47,506 nt of DNA from an uncultured Bacilli bacterium (GCA_947631035.1 CANRJW010000008.1:1-47506), one strand, 5' to 3'; shown: positions 1 to 7,563, numbered from the stretch's first letter. Notes: generated by a model not told the origin, from the sequence alone. A program made the numbers and translations.

Positions 1-27
1 CCTTAATTTTCTTACTTTATTCACACT

Positions 28-61
28 AAAAAAGATAGATTTTTCTTTTTTCTATCTTTTT
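28..61 (+). terminator. Intrinsic terminator of an upstream gene
   Basis: An 11-bp inverted repeat (AAAAAGATAGA and TCTATCTTTTT) ends in T residues. It lies before the rpsU promoter, so it probably ends the gene left of the window. The A/T-rich stem could work in both directions. Confidence 0.6.
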
Positions 62-106
62 GGGTCTGAATTGTTACTTTTTTTTTAATCTTTTTAAAGT
101 TATTAG

Positions 107-136
107 TTGTCAAATGAAAGAGAGTAGTGCTATAAT
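107..136 (+). promoter_or_regulatory. Sigma-A-type promoter of the rpsU operon
   Basis: TTGTCA at 107-112 and TATAAT at 131-136 are separated by 18 bp. Transcription would start near 143, with an AAAGGAGGG ribosome-binding site at 152-159 in front of rpsU. Confidence 0.75.
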
Positions 137-165
137 AGGGTTAACTTATTGAAAGGAGGGATAGT

Positions 166-348
166 ATGACGAAAGTAGTGGTAAATGGTAACTTAGAAAA
201 AGCAATGAAAACTTGGAAAATGAAAGTTGCTAAAAGTGGTGTCCCTTCTGAACTAAAGAAAAAGAAACACTATACAAAACCGGGCGTTAAAAAAAGAGAA
301 GAGAAAAAAGAAATGATTCGTAATGCTCGTAAACATAGAAATTATTAA
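166..348 (+). CDS. rpsU: 30S ribosomal protein bS21
   Basis: A 60-residue, very basic protein of the bS21 family, a small-subunit component near the anti-Shine-Dalgarno region of 16S rRNA that helps initiation. The Lys/Arg-rich C-terminal half (KPGVKKREEKKEMIRNARKH) is typical and the length is normal. The start is supported by AAAGGAGGG seven bases upstream. It is the first gene of an operon with yqeY, as in Bacillus subtilis, which supports both identities. Confidence 0.95.
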   Translation: MTKVVVNGNLEKAMKTWKMKVAKSGVPSELKKKKHYTKPGVKKREEKKEMIRNARKHRNY

Positions 349-360
349 TGGGTGATAAAC

Positions 361-804
361 ATGTTAGAACAAATCAATGACGATTTAAAAAAGAGTATGA
401 AAGAACAAGATAAATTCACTTTAGGAGTTCTTCGTATGCTTAAAAGTGCTTTACAATTGGAAAGTATTAATAAAAAAGGTGAACTTACGGATGACGAAGT
501 CATTTCAGTGGTTAAAAAGCAAGTTAAAATGCGTAATGATTCTATAGTAGAGTTTCAAAAATATGCAAAACAAGAAGAAGTTGATAAGTTAAATCAAGAA
601 ATCGAAGTTCTAAAAAAATATTTACCTGAAAGTTTGAGTGAAGAAGAAATTGAACATGCTATTCTAGAGGCTTTTGATAAAATAAAACCTACTAGTATGA
701 AAGATATGGGACAAATCATGAAGGAATTACAAACGATTTCTTCTCGCTGTGATATGAGTGAAGTATCCAAAAAAGTTAAAGAAAAATTAATGTCGAATGA
801 ATAA
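361..804 (+). CDS. yqeY: GatB/YqeY domain protein
   Basis: A 147-residue protein of the YqeY family, related to the tail domain of the amidotransferase subunit GatB. Its exact role is not settled; a tRNA-linked function is assumed from the GatB relationship. Typical features are the N-terminal LKKSMKEQDKFTLGVLRMLKSA and the later YLPESLSEEEIE. The ATG at 361 is preferred over the in-frame GTG at 352 because GGGTGAT lies at a suitable distance before it. It follows rpsU by 12 bases, so the two are probably cotranscribed, and a terminator overlaps its stop codon. Confidence 0.9.
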   Translation: MLEQINDDLKKSMKEQDKFTLGVLRMLKSALQLESINKKGELTDDEVISVVKKQVKMRNDSIVEFQKYAKQEEVDKLNQEIEVLKKYLPESLSEEEIEHAILEAFDKIKPTSMKDMGQIMKELQTISSRCDMSEVSKKVKEKLMSNE

Positions 805-823
805 AGCCAATTTGGCTTTTTTT
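803..823 (+). terminator. Intrinsic terminator after rpsU-yqeY
   Basis: A 7-bp stem (AAAGCCA and TGGCTTT) with a 3-base loop runs into seven T residues and overlaps the yqeY stop codon. It separates rpsU-yqeY from the sporulation-family genes downstream. Confidence 0.8.
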
Positions 824-880
824 CTTTTGGGGTTGGTCGTTTTTTTCTAATGTTTTACATATAGTTTTATAGGTGGTTTT

Positions 881-1123
881 ATGCATTTATATAAAACAAT
901 GAAAAACTTTCTCATGGATTTTGATTATTATATTGATCTTTATGAAAACAAAATCCATGTTTTTAATTATACGGATATTCTAAAACTAACCGATGAAGAA
1001 GTTCTTCTAGCCATGCCTCTTTTTACGCTTCATTTAAAAGGAAATCAATTAAGGGTAAAACAACTAGAAAAAAGAGAAATCTTATTAGAAGGAATGATAG
1101 AACAGGTGAATTTTAAAAGATGA
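881..1123 (+). CDS. yqfC: YabP/YqfC-family sporulation protein
   Basis: An 80-residue protein of the YabP/YqfC family, found in endospore formers and expressed in the mother cell in Bacillus. The centre (YENKIHVFNYTDILKLTDEE, then LKGNQLRV) matches the family layout of a short beta-rich domain. AGGTGG precedes the ATG. The stop overlaps the next start by four bases (ATGA), so yqfC and yqfD are translationally coupled. The pairing with yqfD in the same place as in B. subtilis makes the assignment strong despite the small size. Confidence 0.85.
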   Translation: MHLYKTMKNFLMDFDYYIDLYENKIHVFNYTDILKLTDEEVLLAMPLFTLHLKGNQLRVKQLEKREILLEGMIEQVNFKR

Positions 1124-2271
1124 AACTGAATCATTTTATTTATGCGAAATGCAAAACCATTCATCCCAATCGTCTTTTGTTAAAATTATATAAAAACAAA
1201 ATCAATGTGTATGATAGTGTCTATCAAAAAGAAGAACTTTATTTAAAAATAAAAAAGGAGGATTATGAAAGACTAAAAAAAGAAATTGTTACCCAAAAAT
1301 TTGTATACGTCTCCGAAACAGGTTTTTTTAAAATTAAACAAAATCTAACGCCATTAAGAATACTTATCCTAGTTTGTTTTTTACTTTTTACCAATTTTTT
1401 TAGTCAAGTCATTGTAAAAGTAGAAGTCATTCATTCCAATAAAGAAATTCGTGCGCTCGTCAGTAAAGCTTTGGAAAGCGAAGGGATTCATATATGGAGT
1501 TTCAAAAAGGACTATAATACGTTACAAGAAAGCAAACAAAAAATTCTTGCCATGCATAAAAATGAACTGGAATGGATTGAAATTGAAAATGTGGGTATGA
1601 AATATATTGTGCGCATAGAAGAACGAATCCTAAAAGAATTTCCAGAAGAAAAGAATTATTGCCATATTGTTGCTTCTAAAAGTGGCATTATTGAAAGCAT
1701 TATGAGTACCAAAGGAGAGATTTTAGTGCATGAAGGACAATATGTAGCAGAAGGAGAACCTTTAATCAGTGGAGAAATAAAATGGAACGAAGAAGTAAAA
1801 GACAATGTTTGTGCTTCAGGAAGTGTCTATGCAGAAGTGTGGTACGAAACCAACGTTTCTTTACCAAAAGACTACGAAGTGATTGATAAAACCGGCAAGA
1901 AAAGATGGAATTTTAGTGTGGAAACGGAGAGTGGCAAATATAAAATATTTAAAAGTCGTTTAAAAAACTATGAAACAGAAAGTAAAATGCTTTTTCATTT
2001 CTTTAACTTTACCTTTTACTGGGATACAGAATATGAAACAACTAAAACAAGTGGGACCTATACTTTAGAAAGTGGTACCCAAAAAGCTTTAGAATTAGCG
2101 GATGAAAAAATAAAAGCCAAATTTTTAGAAAATGAACAAATAAAGTTACGAAAAGTTTTGAAAAATACTATAAATGATAGTACAATAGATGTAGAAATAT
2201 TTTATTCCGTTATAGAAAATATTGGTATTTCCAAAGAATACACTATAGCGATAGAAAAAGAGGGAAGTTAG
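1120..2271 (+). CDS. yqfD: Sporulation protein YqfD
   Basis: A 383-residue protein matching the YqfD family. There is an N-terminal cytoplasmic domain of about 80 residues, one membrane segment (about residues 85-100, ILILVCFLLFTNFFSQVIV), then a large extracytoplasmic domain. That domain begins with a POTRA-like stretch and contains the motif KSGIIESIMSTKGEILVHEG near the middle, a biotinyl-lipoyl-like region typical of YqfD. The family is needed for efficient sporulation in Bacillus, but its biochemical role is not firmly known. It overlaps yqfC by four bases. Confidence 0.88.
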   Translation: MKLNHFIYAKCKTIHPNRLLLKLYKNKINVYDSVYQKEELYLKIKKEDYERLKKEIVTQKFVYVSETGFFKIKQNLTPLRILILVCFLLFTNFFSQVIVKVEVIHSNKEIRALVSKALESEGIHIWSFKKDYNTLQESKQKILAMHKNELEWIEIENVGMKYIVRIEERILKEFPEEKNYCHIVASKSGIIESIMSTKGEILVHEGQYVAEGEPLISGEIKWNEEVKDNVCASGSVYAEVWYETNVSLPKDYEVIDKTGKKRWNFSVETESGKYKIFKSRLKNYETESKMLFHFFNFTFYWDTEYETTKTSGTYTLESGTQKALELADEKIKAKFLENEQIKLRKVLKNTINDSTIDVEIFYSVIENIGISKEYTIAIEKEGS

Positions 2272-2889
2272 ATGATTGTAGATACTTTATCCAGTGCTTT
2301 AGCAAGTATTTGGCCAATGCTCATTATATTTTTAGTGGTGATTGTTGCTATAAGAGTTTCTTATATTTTAATTAATCATGAACGATTTGTTTTTTATAAA
2401 GAGTTTTTAAATTTTATTTTTATTGTTTATGCTTTACTTTTATATAAACTTTTAACAAGTACCGAAATGAATACCAATAGTGGGTTTAATTTAGTCCCTT
2501 TTATGGAAATTTTTCGCTATGATATTGGGAGTAAATTATTCTTTTATAATGTTATTGGTAATATTTTAATTTTTATTCCTTTTGGCTATTTTGTCTCTGA
2601 TTATGTGAAAGCAAATAAAGTATCTCATATTTTATTTATTAGTGTTTTAACCAGTTTAACGGTTGAACTTGTGCAATTAAGAATTGATCGTTCTTTTGAT
2701 ATTGACGATATCATTTTAAATGTGGCAGGAAGTATTATTGGTTTTTTACTTTATATTGGTCTTACGGCGATTAAAAAACATTTACCAAGAATCTTCCAAA
2801 GTGATATGTTTTATAATATTTTATGTGTTTTCTTCTTTATAATTGTGTTATACTATTTTTCAAAAGTAATTGGACTCGGGTGGTTTTAG
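2272..2889 (+). CDS. VanZ-family membrane protein
   Basis: A 205-residue integral membrane protein with about five hydrophobic segments. The VanZ signature is clear: NLVPFMEIFRYD, then NVIGNILIFIPFGYF, then the acidic FDIDDIILNVAGSIIGFLLY. VanZ proteins are linked to glycopeptide resistance, but most chromosomal members have no proven function. It starts directly after the yqfD stop codon. In the otherwise conserved Bacillus order this position holds phoH and pgpH (yqfF), so it looks like a lineage-specific replacement or insertion. Confidence 0.8.
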   Translation: MIVDTLSSALASIWPMLIIFLVVIVAIRVSYILINHERFVFYKEFLNFIFIVYALLLYKLLTSTEMNTNSGFNLVPFMEIFRYDIGSKLFFYNVIGNILIFIPFGYFVSDYVKANKVSHILFISVLTSLTVELVQLRIDRSFDIDDIILNVAGSIIGFLLYIGLTAIKKHLPRIFQSDMFYNILCVFFFIIVLYYFSKVIGLGWF

Positions 2890-3327
2890 ATGGAATACAC
2901 AATTAATAATGTATATGGATATCAAGAAGAGTATTCTTATTTAGATAAAGTGATTAAAAAGACACTAAAAATGGAGAAAGTGCGTCATGCGATTTTTTCC
3001 ATTACTTTTGTTGGAGAAGAAGAAATTCAAACCTTAAATCGTGAATATCGTGGTAAGGATAGTGTAACGGATGTGATTTCTTTTGCTTTTGAAGATGCAA
3101 GTATTCCTGAAAATAAAGTAAGGGTTTTAGGAGATATTTATATTTGTATTCCGAAAATGATAGAACAAGCCAAAAACTATGGACATTCATGTGTTCGAGA
3201 ACTTTCTTTTTTAACGGTCCATGGACTATTACATTTACTTGGGTATGACCATGGAACAAAAGAAGAAGAAAAAGTTATGTTTGCTAAGCAGGAGTTGATT
3301 TTAAATGCCACAAATATCAAGAGATGA
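2890..3327 (+). CDS. ybeY: Endoribonuclease YbeY
   Basis: A 145-residue YbeY-family zinc-dependent endoribonuclease involved in 16S rRNA 3'-end maturation and ribosome quality control. The metal-binding motif is intact (HGLLHLLGYDH, about residues 101-111), and the upstream TLNREYRGKDSVTDVISFAF is the usual family segment. Length is normal. It starts immediately after the VanZ gene stop and its end overlaps dgkA by 23 bases, so it sits inside a tightly packed operon. Confidence 0.95.
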   Translation: MEYTINNVYGYQEEYSYLDKVIKKTLKMEKVRHAIFSITFVGEEEIQTLNREYRGKDSVTDVISFAFEDASIPENKVRVLGDIYICIPKMIEQAKNYGHSCVRELSFLTVHGLLHLLGYDHGTKEEEKVMFAKQELILNATNIKR

Positions 3328-3706
3328 CATAAAGAAAAAAGGAATCAAACGCCTTTTTAATAGCGTTAAAAATTCATTGGATGGTTTATTTTATGCTTAT
3401 CGTTATGAGCAAAGTTTATGGTTGCATGGTATTGCCACCCTTTTTGCTGTTTCTTTAGGTATTATTTTTCGTATTAAATTATCCGAATGGGCGATTGTCT
3501 TTATTGCTCTTGGGGTTATTTTAGGTATGGAACTTATTAATACAGCGATAGAAGCAACCGTTGATTTGGTTACACTCGAAATACATCCTTTAGCTAAAAT
3601 TGCCAAGGATTGTGGAAGTGCAGCAAGTTTTATCATGACTCTAGTTGCCTTTGTCATTTGTTTATTTGTGTTTGCTCCTTATTTTATGAAAGCATTAGGA
3701 ATGTAG
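3305..3706 (+). CDS. dgkA: Diacylglycerol/undecaprenol kinase DgkA
   Basis: A 133-residue small membrane kinase of the DgkA family. In Gram-positives it phosphorylates undecaprenol, feeding the lipid carrier pool for cell-wall synthesis. Three membrane helices are visible. The catalytic signature GMELINTAIEATVDL and the downstream AKDCGSAA are intact. AGGAG ten bases before the ATG supports this start within the end of ybeY. The order ybeY-dgkA-era is as in Bacillus, which usually has cdd between dgkA and era; it is absent here. Confidence 0.92.
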   Translation: MPQISRDDIKKKGIKRLFNSVKNSLDGLFYAYRYEQSLWLHGIATLFAVSLGIIFRIKLSEWAIVFIALGVILGMELINTAIEATVDLVTLEIHPLAKIAKDCGSAASFIMTLVAFVICLFVFAPYFMKALGM

Positions 3707-4600
3707 GTGAATATAGTGAAAAGTGGATTTGTAAGTATTATAGGTCGACCAAATGTGGGAAAAAGTACCCTTTTAAATTCTTTAGTGAATGCCAAAGTGG
3801 CGATTACGAGTGATAAAGCCCAAACAACGCGCAATATTATTCAAGGTATTTATAACGAAGAAAATACGCAAATTGTTTTTGTTGATACGCCAGGAATTCA
3901 TAAACCTCAAAATCGTTTAGGTAAGATTTTAAATAAACAAGCCCTTTCTTTAATTCATGATGTCGATACCATTCTTTTTTTGGTCGATGCTTCTACGGAT
4001 ATTGGTAAAGGAGATTTATTTATTATTGAGAATTTAAAAAATTCCAATGTTCCTGTTATTTTAGTCTTAAATAAAATTGATAAAATGAAATCAGAAGAAA
4101 TCTTAAAAGTAATTGACCATTATAAAGATTTATATCCTTTTGCAGATATTATTCCCGTAAGTGCTCTTACCAAAGATAATATTGATTTACTAGTGAAATT
4201 AATAAAAAAATATTTAAAAGACGATGTCAAATATTTTGAAGATGATGTTTTTACTAGCAATAGTACCTCTTTTATGGTTAGTGAGATTGTGAGAGAAAAA
4301 TTATTTTCTTTAACGGTTGAAGAAGTTCCTCATTGCATTACTTGTGTTACAACGTCTTTTGAAGAAAAAGAAAATGTTATTCTAATTGATGTCGATATCA
4401 TTGTGGAACGAGATAGCATTAAAAAAATTGTGATTGGTAAAAACGGAGAACGTTTAAAAATGGTGGGAATGTTAGCAAGGAAAGACATTGAAGAAATGCT
4501 TGGCAAAAAGGTTTATCTAGAACTTTATGTCAAAACGATTAAAAGATGGCGTGATAAAGAAAAAATCCTTCATGAACTAGGATTTAACGAAAATGAATAA
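3707..4600 (+). CDS. era: GTPase Era
   Basis: A 297-residue GTPase that binds the 3' end of 16S rRNA and helps 30S assembly. The G domain shows GRPNVGKST (G1), DTPGIH (G3), NKID (G4) and SAL (G5). A C-terminal KH domain follows (VIGKNGERLKMVGMLARKD). The GTG at 3707 directly follows the dgkA stop. A second GTG at 3716 is better placed relative to AGGTGA (3705-3710) and could be the true start. Length is normal either way. Confidence 0.96.
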   Translation: MNIVKSGFVSIIGRPNVGKSTLLNSLVNAKVAITSDKAQTTRNIIQGIYNEENTQIVFVDTPGIHKPQNRLGKILNKQALSLIHDVDTILFLVDASTDIGKGDLFIIENLKNSNVPVILVLNKIDKMKSEEILKVIDHYKDLYPFADIIPVSALTKDNIDLLVKLIKKYLKDDVKYFEDDVFTSNSTSFMVSEIVREKLFSLTVEEVPHCITCVTTSFEEKENVILIDVDIIVERDSIKKIVIGKNGERLKMVGMLARKDIEEMLGKKVYLELYVKTIKRWRDKEKILHELGFNENE

Positions 4601-4652
4601 AATTTAGCAAAAATCCTCATTATAGAGATAGATAGAAAAGAGGATTTTAAAA

Positions 4653-4775
4653 ATGAATAAAAAAGAAGCTTGGAATAAGTTTAAAAATAGTGGCAAAGTA
4701 GAGGATTACTTAGAGTATGCCAAAACAAAAAGAAGTGAAGAAAATGATAACAAAAGTAGAAGGGATTATCGTTAG
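4653..4775 (+). CDS. yqzL: YqzL-like small protein
   Basis: A 40-residue protein beginning MNKKEAWNKFKNSGKVEDYL. The pattern W-x2-F-x2-(S/T)G-x-(V/I)-x2-YL is what YqzL-family proteins show, and it lies between era and recO, exactly where yqzL lies in Bacillus. Its function is unknown. Its last 32 bases overlap the start of recO. An inverted repeat AAAATCCTC (4610-4618) and GAGGATTTT (4640-4648) covers its ribosome-binding region and might lower translation. The charged C-terminal tail is longer than the core motif requires. Confidence 0.7.
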   Translation: MNKKEAWNKFKNSGKVEDYLEYAKTKRSEENDNKSRRDYR

Positions 4776-5475
4776 TGAAACTCCCTTTGGAGATACATCC
4801 AAAATTATTCATATTTTAACCAAAGAATATGGCCTTATCGGCGTCATGTGTAAAGGTGTAAAATCCATGAAAAGTCCGTTAAGAGCCTTAACCATAAAAT
4901 TTACTTATGGGTTTTTTTATTTGTATTATAAAGAAGATAAATTATCGATTTTAAAAGATGTTGATGTCATTGAAGATTTTAAAGTGATTAAAAGTGATAT
5001 TCTATTAATTAGTTATTTGAATTATTTAACGGAATTAACGACCCAAGTTTATAAGCAAAGTGAAGAACCTCTTCTTTATGATTTTTTTATCGCAGGGATA
5101 AAAAAAATAAATGAAGGGTTAAATCCTTTAGTCATAACGAATATTTTAGAGTTAAAGTATTTGCCTTTTTTAGGAGTAGGTTTGGAACTTGATTCTTGTA
5201 TTTTATGTGGCAATAAAACCGACATTGTGACACTTGATGCTGATGCAGGAGGGTATATTTGTAAGAATTGTTACACGAATGAAATTATTGTCAGTAAGAA
5301 AACTGTGCAATTGATTCGCATGTATTATTATATTGAAATCAATTCCATTAGCGATTTAAAAATTAGTGATACAGTGGTAAGAGAGATTAATTTCTTTATC
5401 AATCGATATTATGAGCGTTATACAGGTTTATATTTAAACAGTAAGAAATTTTTAAATAAGATGCTTCAATTATAG
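4744..5475 (+). CDS. recO: DNA repair protein RecO
   Basis: A 243-residue RecO, the recombination mediator that works with RecF/RecR to load RecA on SSB-coated gaps. The N-terminal OB-fold begins MITKVEGIIVSETPFGDTSK, as expected for the family. The C-terminal domain has the zinc-binding cysteine pairs (CILCG near residue 149 and CKNC near residue 173). An in-frame ATG at 4717 would add nine residues, but the family start pattern favours 4744. It is the last gene of the rpsU-to-recO cluster. Confidence 0.93.
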   Translation: MITKVEGIIVSETPFGDTSKIIHILTKEYGLIGVMCKGVKSMKSPLRALTIKFTYGFFYLYYKEDKLSILKDVDVIEDFKVIKSDILLISYLNYLTELTTQVYKQSEEPLLYDFFIAGIKKINEGLNPLVITNILELKYLPFLGVGLELDSCILCGNKTDIVTLDADAGGYICKNCYTNEIIVSKKTVQLIRMYYYIEINSISDLKISDTVVREINFFINRYYERYTGLYLNSKKFLNKMLQL

Positions 5476-5504
5476 CTTCTTTTTAAATGAAGTGAATTCA
5501 AATG

Positions 5505-5558
5505 TTTTTGTACAATCATACGGACAAAATAGAAAACGTCCGTATGATTGTACAAAAA
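5505..5558. repeat. Perfect 21-bp inverted repeat
   Basis: The arms at 5505-5525 and 5538-5558 are exact reverse complements (core TACAATCATACGGAC) around a 12-base loop. Neither strand has a T-run after the stem, so it is not a normal intrinsic terminator. It lies between recO and the first phase-variable locus. It could be a protein-binding or cruciform site, a remnant of a mobile element, or an RNA-processing hairpin for the recO transcript. Confidence 0.8.
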
Positions 5559-5654
5559 ATATAAGTATGAATTTTATGAGTATGATATGTAGTTGGAATA
5601 TTTGATGGAGTAGATTATAAAAAACATTTTACATTTCAATGGATTCGATAAGTG

Positions 5655-5683
5655 TTGTCAAAACACGAAAAAAAGAGTAGAAT
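5655..5683 (+). promoter_or_regulatory. Promoter of phase-variable locus 1
   Basis: TTGTCA (5655-5660), a 17-bp spacer and TAGAAT (5678-5683). Transcription would begin near 5690, giving a leader of about 22 bases with GGAGGAG (5697-5703) in front of the ATG at 5712. Locus 2 has the same TAGAAT box and a matching surrounding sequence. Confidence 0.65.
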
Positions 5684-5711
5684 AAAATTAAGATATGGAG
5701 GAGAAAGAGAA

Positions 5712-7392
5712 ATGAAAAGTTTCAAAAAGAACCTCCCAACCGAGGCAAATAGTCGTCTGGGGGGGGGGTTATTATTTAGATAATAATAGGAAACCAGAGG
5801 ACTTAAAACGATTTAATAAAAATAAGAAGCAAAAAAACATTTTAATAGGAAGCATAATAGCAATAGTTTCTATAATAGGAGGTATAAGTTTATACCGAAG
5901 TTTTGCTATGTATGAAGAAAAACAAACTTTTGATGTATTAAAAGGGACAGTACCTGATTTTAGTACCAAAGATATAAACTTAGCTTTTACCATAGATGGA
6001 AAAACCGACACCAATGCTAAATTTCCAAATAAAGGTGAAGGATATGTAGTAGAAAAAGTAGATTGTGAAGATAATGTAACAGCAGATTGGAATAATGGCA
6101 GTTGGAGTTTAGAAAATGTAAAAAATAATGGAGAAGCCAAAAAAGTAAAATGTACAGTAAAATTTAAAACAATAGATAAAACAAGTGGCTTAAATGGAGC
6201 AGAACCGGTATTAGGAGATGGAATGATACCCGTTATTATAAAAGAAAATGGAAAAGTGTATAAAACAACAGAAGATAATAAAGACTGGTATGACTATGAG
6301 AAACATATATGGGCAAATGCAGTTATCTTAACAGAAAATGCTCCAAGTTATGAGGATAATGCTGAAATATCCGAAACAGATATTGAAAGTTATTTTGTAT
6401 GGATACCCAAGTTTAGTTATCAACTCTTTGATATAGGAAAATATGCAACAGCAATGGGAGTCGAAAGCAAAAATAATATGGTTATAAATATAAGATTTGG
6501 CGTAATAAATACAGAAGATGGAGAAGGAGAATGCAAAACACCAATGTTAGATAATGGAGTGCAAGGAGCGAGTGGAGAAAGTTGGCATTGTAAAGTTGGT
6601 GACTACATGACGCATCCCGCATTCCTAGCTTTTGATACCCCAGGATTTTGGGTTGGTAAGTTTGAAACAAGTTATAATAATGGTATTCAAGTTAAGCCTA
6701 ATGTAATAAGTTGGATTAGGACGGATTTTGGAACAGCATATCCAAAATTACTAGCATATCAACCAGACTTACAAAGTCATTTAGTCAAAAATACGGAATG
6801 GGGAGCAGTTGCTTATTTAACGCAAAGTATTTATGGTAGATGCGACAAGAGTACAAACGATTGTGAGGATGTATCAGTAAATAGCATGGGCACTTATAAC
6901 AATAATTCTTATTATACAGGATATACTGGCAATACGGCTTATGGTGGAAGTAATGAACAATTAGCAAGTACGACTGGAAATTATAGTGGAATCTATGATA
7001 TGAGTGGTGGAGCTTGGGAATATACAGCAGTAATTATTTTGGATGGAAATAATAAAACTCCTATAAGTACAAGCCAATTAACTGCTGATTATTTGAAAAA
7101 TCCTAGATATTATGATATTTATAATTATGGAATAGATTATACTCATTGGGAGAGAAGAATCCTTGGAGATGCTACTAGTGAAATAGGACCGTTTGCATCT
7201 ATATCAGGTTCTGCATTTGTTAGTTCTATAAATAATGCTTATGCACGATTTATATGTTTTTCTTATCCTTATATGGTGCGTGGTGCAGAGTGTGGGGATG
7301 GAGTCCCAGCAAGTCTTTTTTCTTTTTGTACTGCCGCTGGAAATGGAGATTACAATTCATCTTTCCGTATTGTCCTAGCTCCAAAAGTTTAA
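5712..7392 (+). CDS. Phase-variable surface protein with FGE/C-type-lectin-like fold (OFF as sequenced)
   Basis: The ATG at 5712 follows GGAGGAG and encodes MKSFKKNLPTEANSRLGGG, then stops at 5781-5783 in the sequenced 10-G state. Removing one G (or adding two) joins it to the long downstream frame and gives a 559-residue protein. The ON product has a charged cytoplasmic tail, one membrane helix (encoded about 5840-5890, ILIGSIIAIVSIIGGISLY), an extracellular domain and a C-terminal domain like formylglycine-generating-enzyme/C-type-lectin folds (NTEWGAVAYLTQSIYG, GIYDMSGGAWEY, final FRIVL). No sortase motif is seen, so the helix should be the anchor. The core is very similar to the gene at 30795, but the last roughly 60 residues differ strongly. 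Function is unknown; ligand binding at the cell surface is inferred from the fold. Confidence 0.8.
5759..5768 (+). repeat. Poly-G tract (10 G), phase switch of locus 1
   Basis: Ten consecutive G lie within codons 16-19 after the ATG at 5712. With 10 G the reading frame runs into TAA at 5781; with 11 G it meets TAG; with 9 or 12 G it continues through the body. Such a long G run stands out in this AT-rich sequence. Confidence 0.9.
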
Positions 7393-7422
7393 ATAAAAAT
7401 CTTGCATTTCCTTTAACTTTTG

Positions 7423-7563
7423 CATATAATTTAGATAGACAAACGTTGATGAGTGATGGGAAAGCTCGGAGTTATATGAAAAAAGAGATTCTACTAAAGA
7501 ATAAGTAGGGTGGAACCGCGGGTTTTGCTCGTCCCTACAGTGTTCTTTAGTATTTTTATTTTT
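7423..7563 (+). promoter_or_regulatory. Glycine T-box riboswitch upstream of glyS
   Basis: The conserved T-box AGGGTGGAACCGCG is at 7507-7520. A terminator can form from ACTAAAGAA (7493-7501) and TTCTTTAGT (7543-7551), extended by GTAGGG with CCCTAC and followed by a T-rich tract to 7563. Stem I appears to be closed by CATATAA (7423-7429) and TTATATG (7472-7478), making it only about 56 bases, short for this class. A candidate glycine specifier GGA lies at 7468-7470 near the base of stem I. Uncharged tRNA-Gly would stabilise the antiterminator and allow glyS expression. Motif and gene agree; the stem I fold and the specifier are tentative. Confidence 0.9.

Noticed and set aside
3002-3259. Minus-strand frames opposite ybeY, dgkA, smc, der and others
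   Set aside because: They are shadows of well-supported genes, with biased composition and no ribosome-binding sites.
5505-5558. Inverted repeat as recO terminator
   Set aside because: Neither strand has a T-run after the stem, so it is listed as a repeat of unknown role.
5712-5783. Calling the three surface genes frameshifted pseudogenes
   Set aside because: The break is at the same G run in each, while the rest of each long frame is intact and has no decay. A reversible switch explains this better.
7200-7392. A proven diversity-generating retroelement
   Set aside because: No reverse transcriptase or template repeat lies in the window and several substitutions do not fit adenine-only mutagenesis, so only a resemblance is claimed.
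7254-7508. Open frame across the end of locus 1 and the T-box leader
   Set aside because: It overlaps a real gene and a structured riboswitch and shows no coding features.
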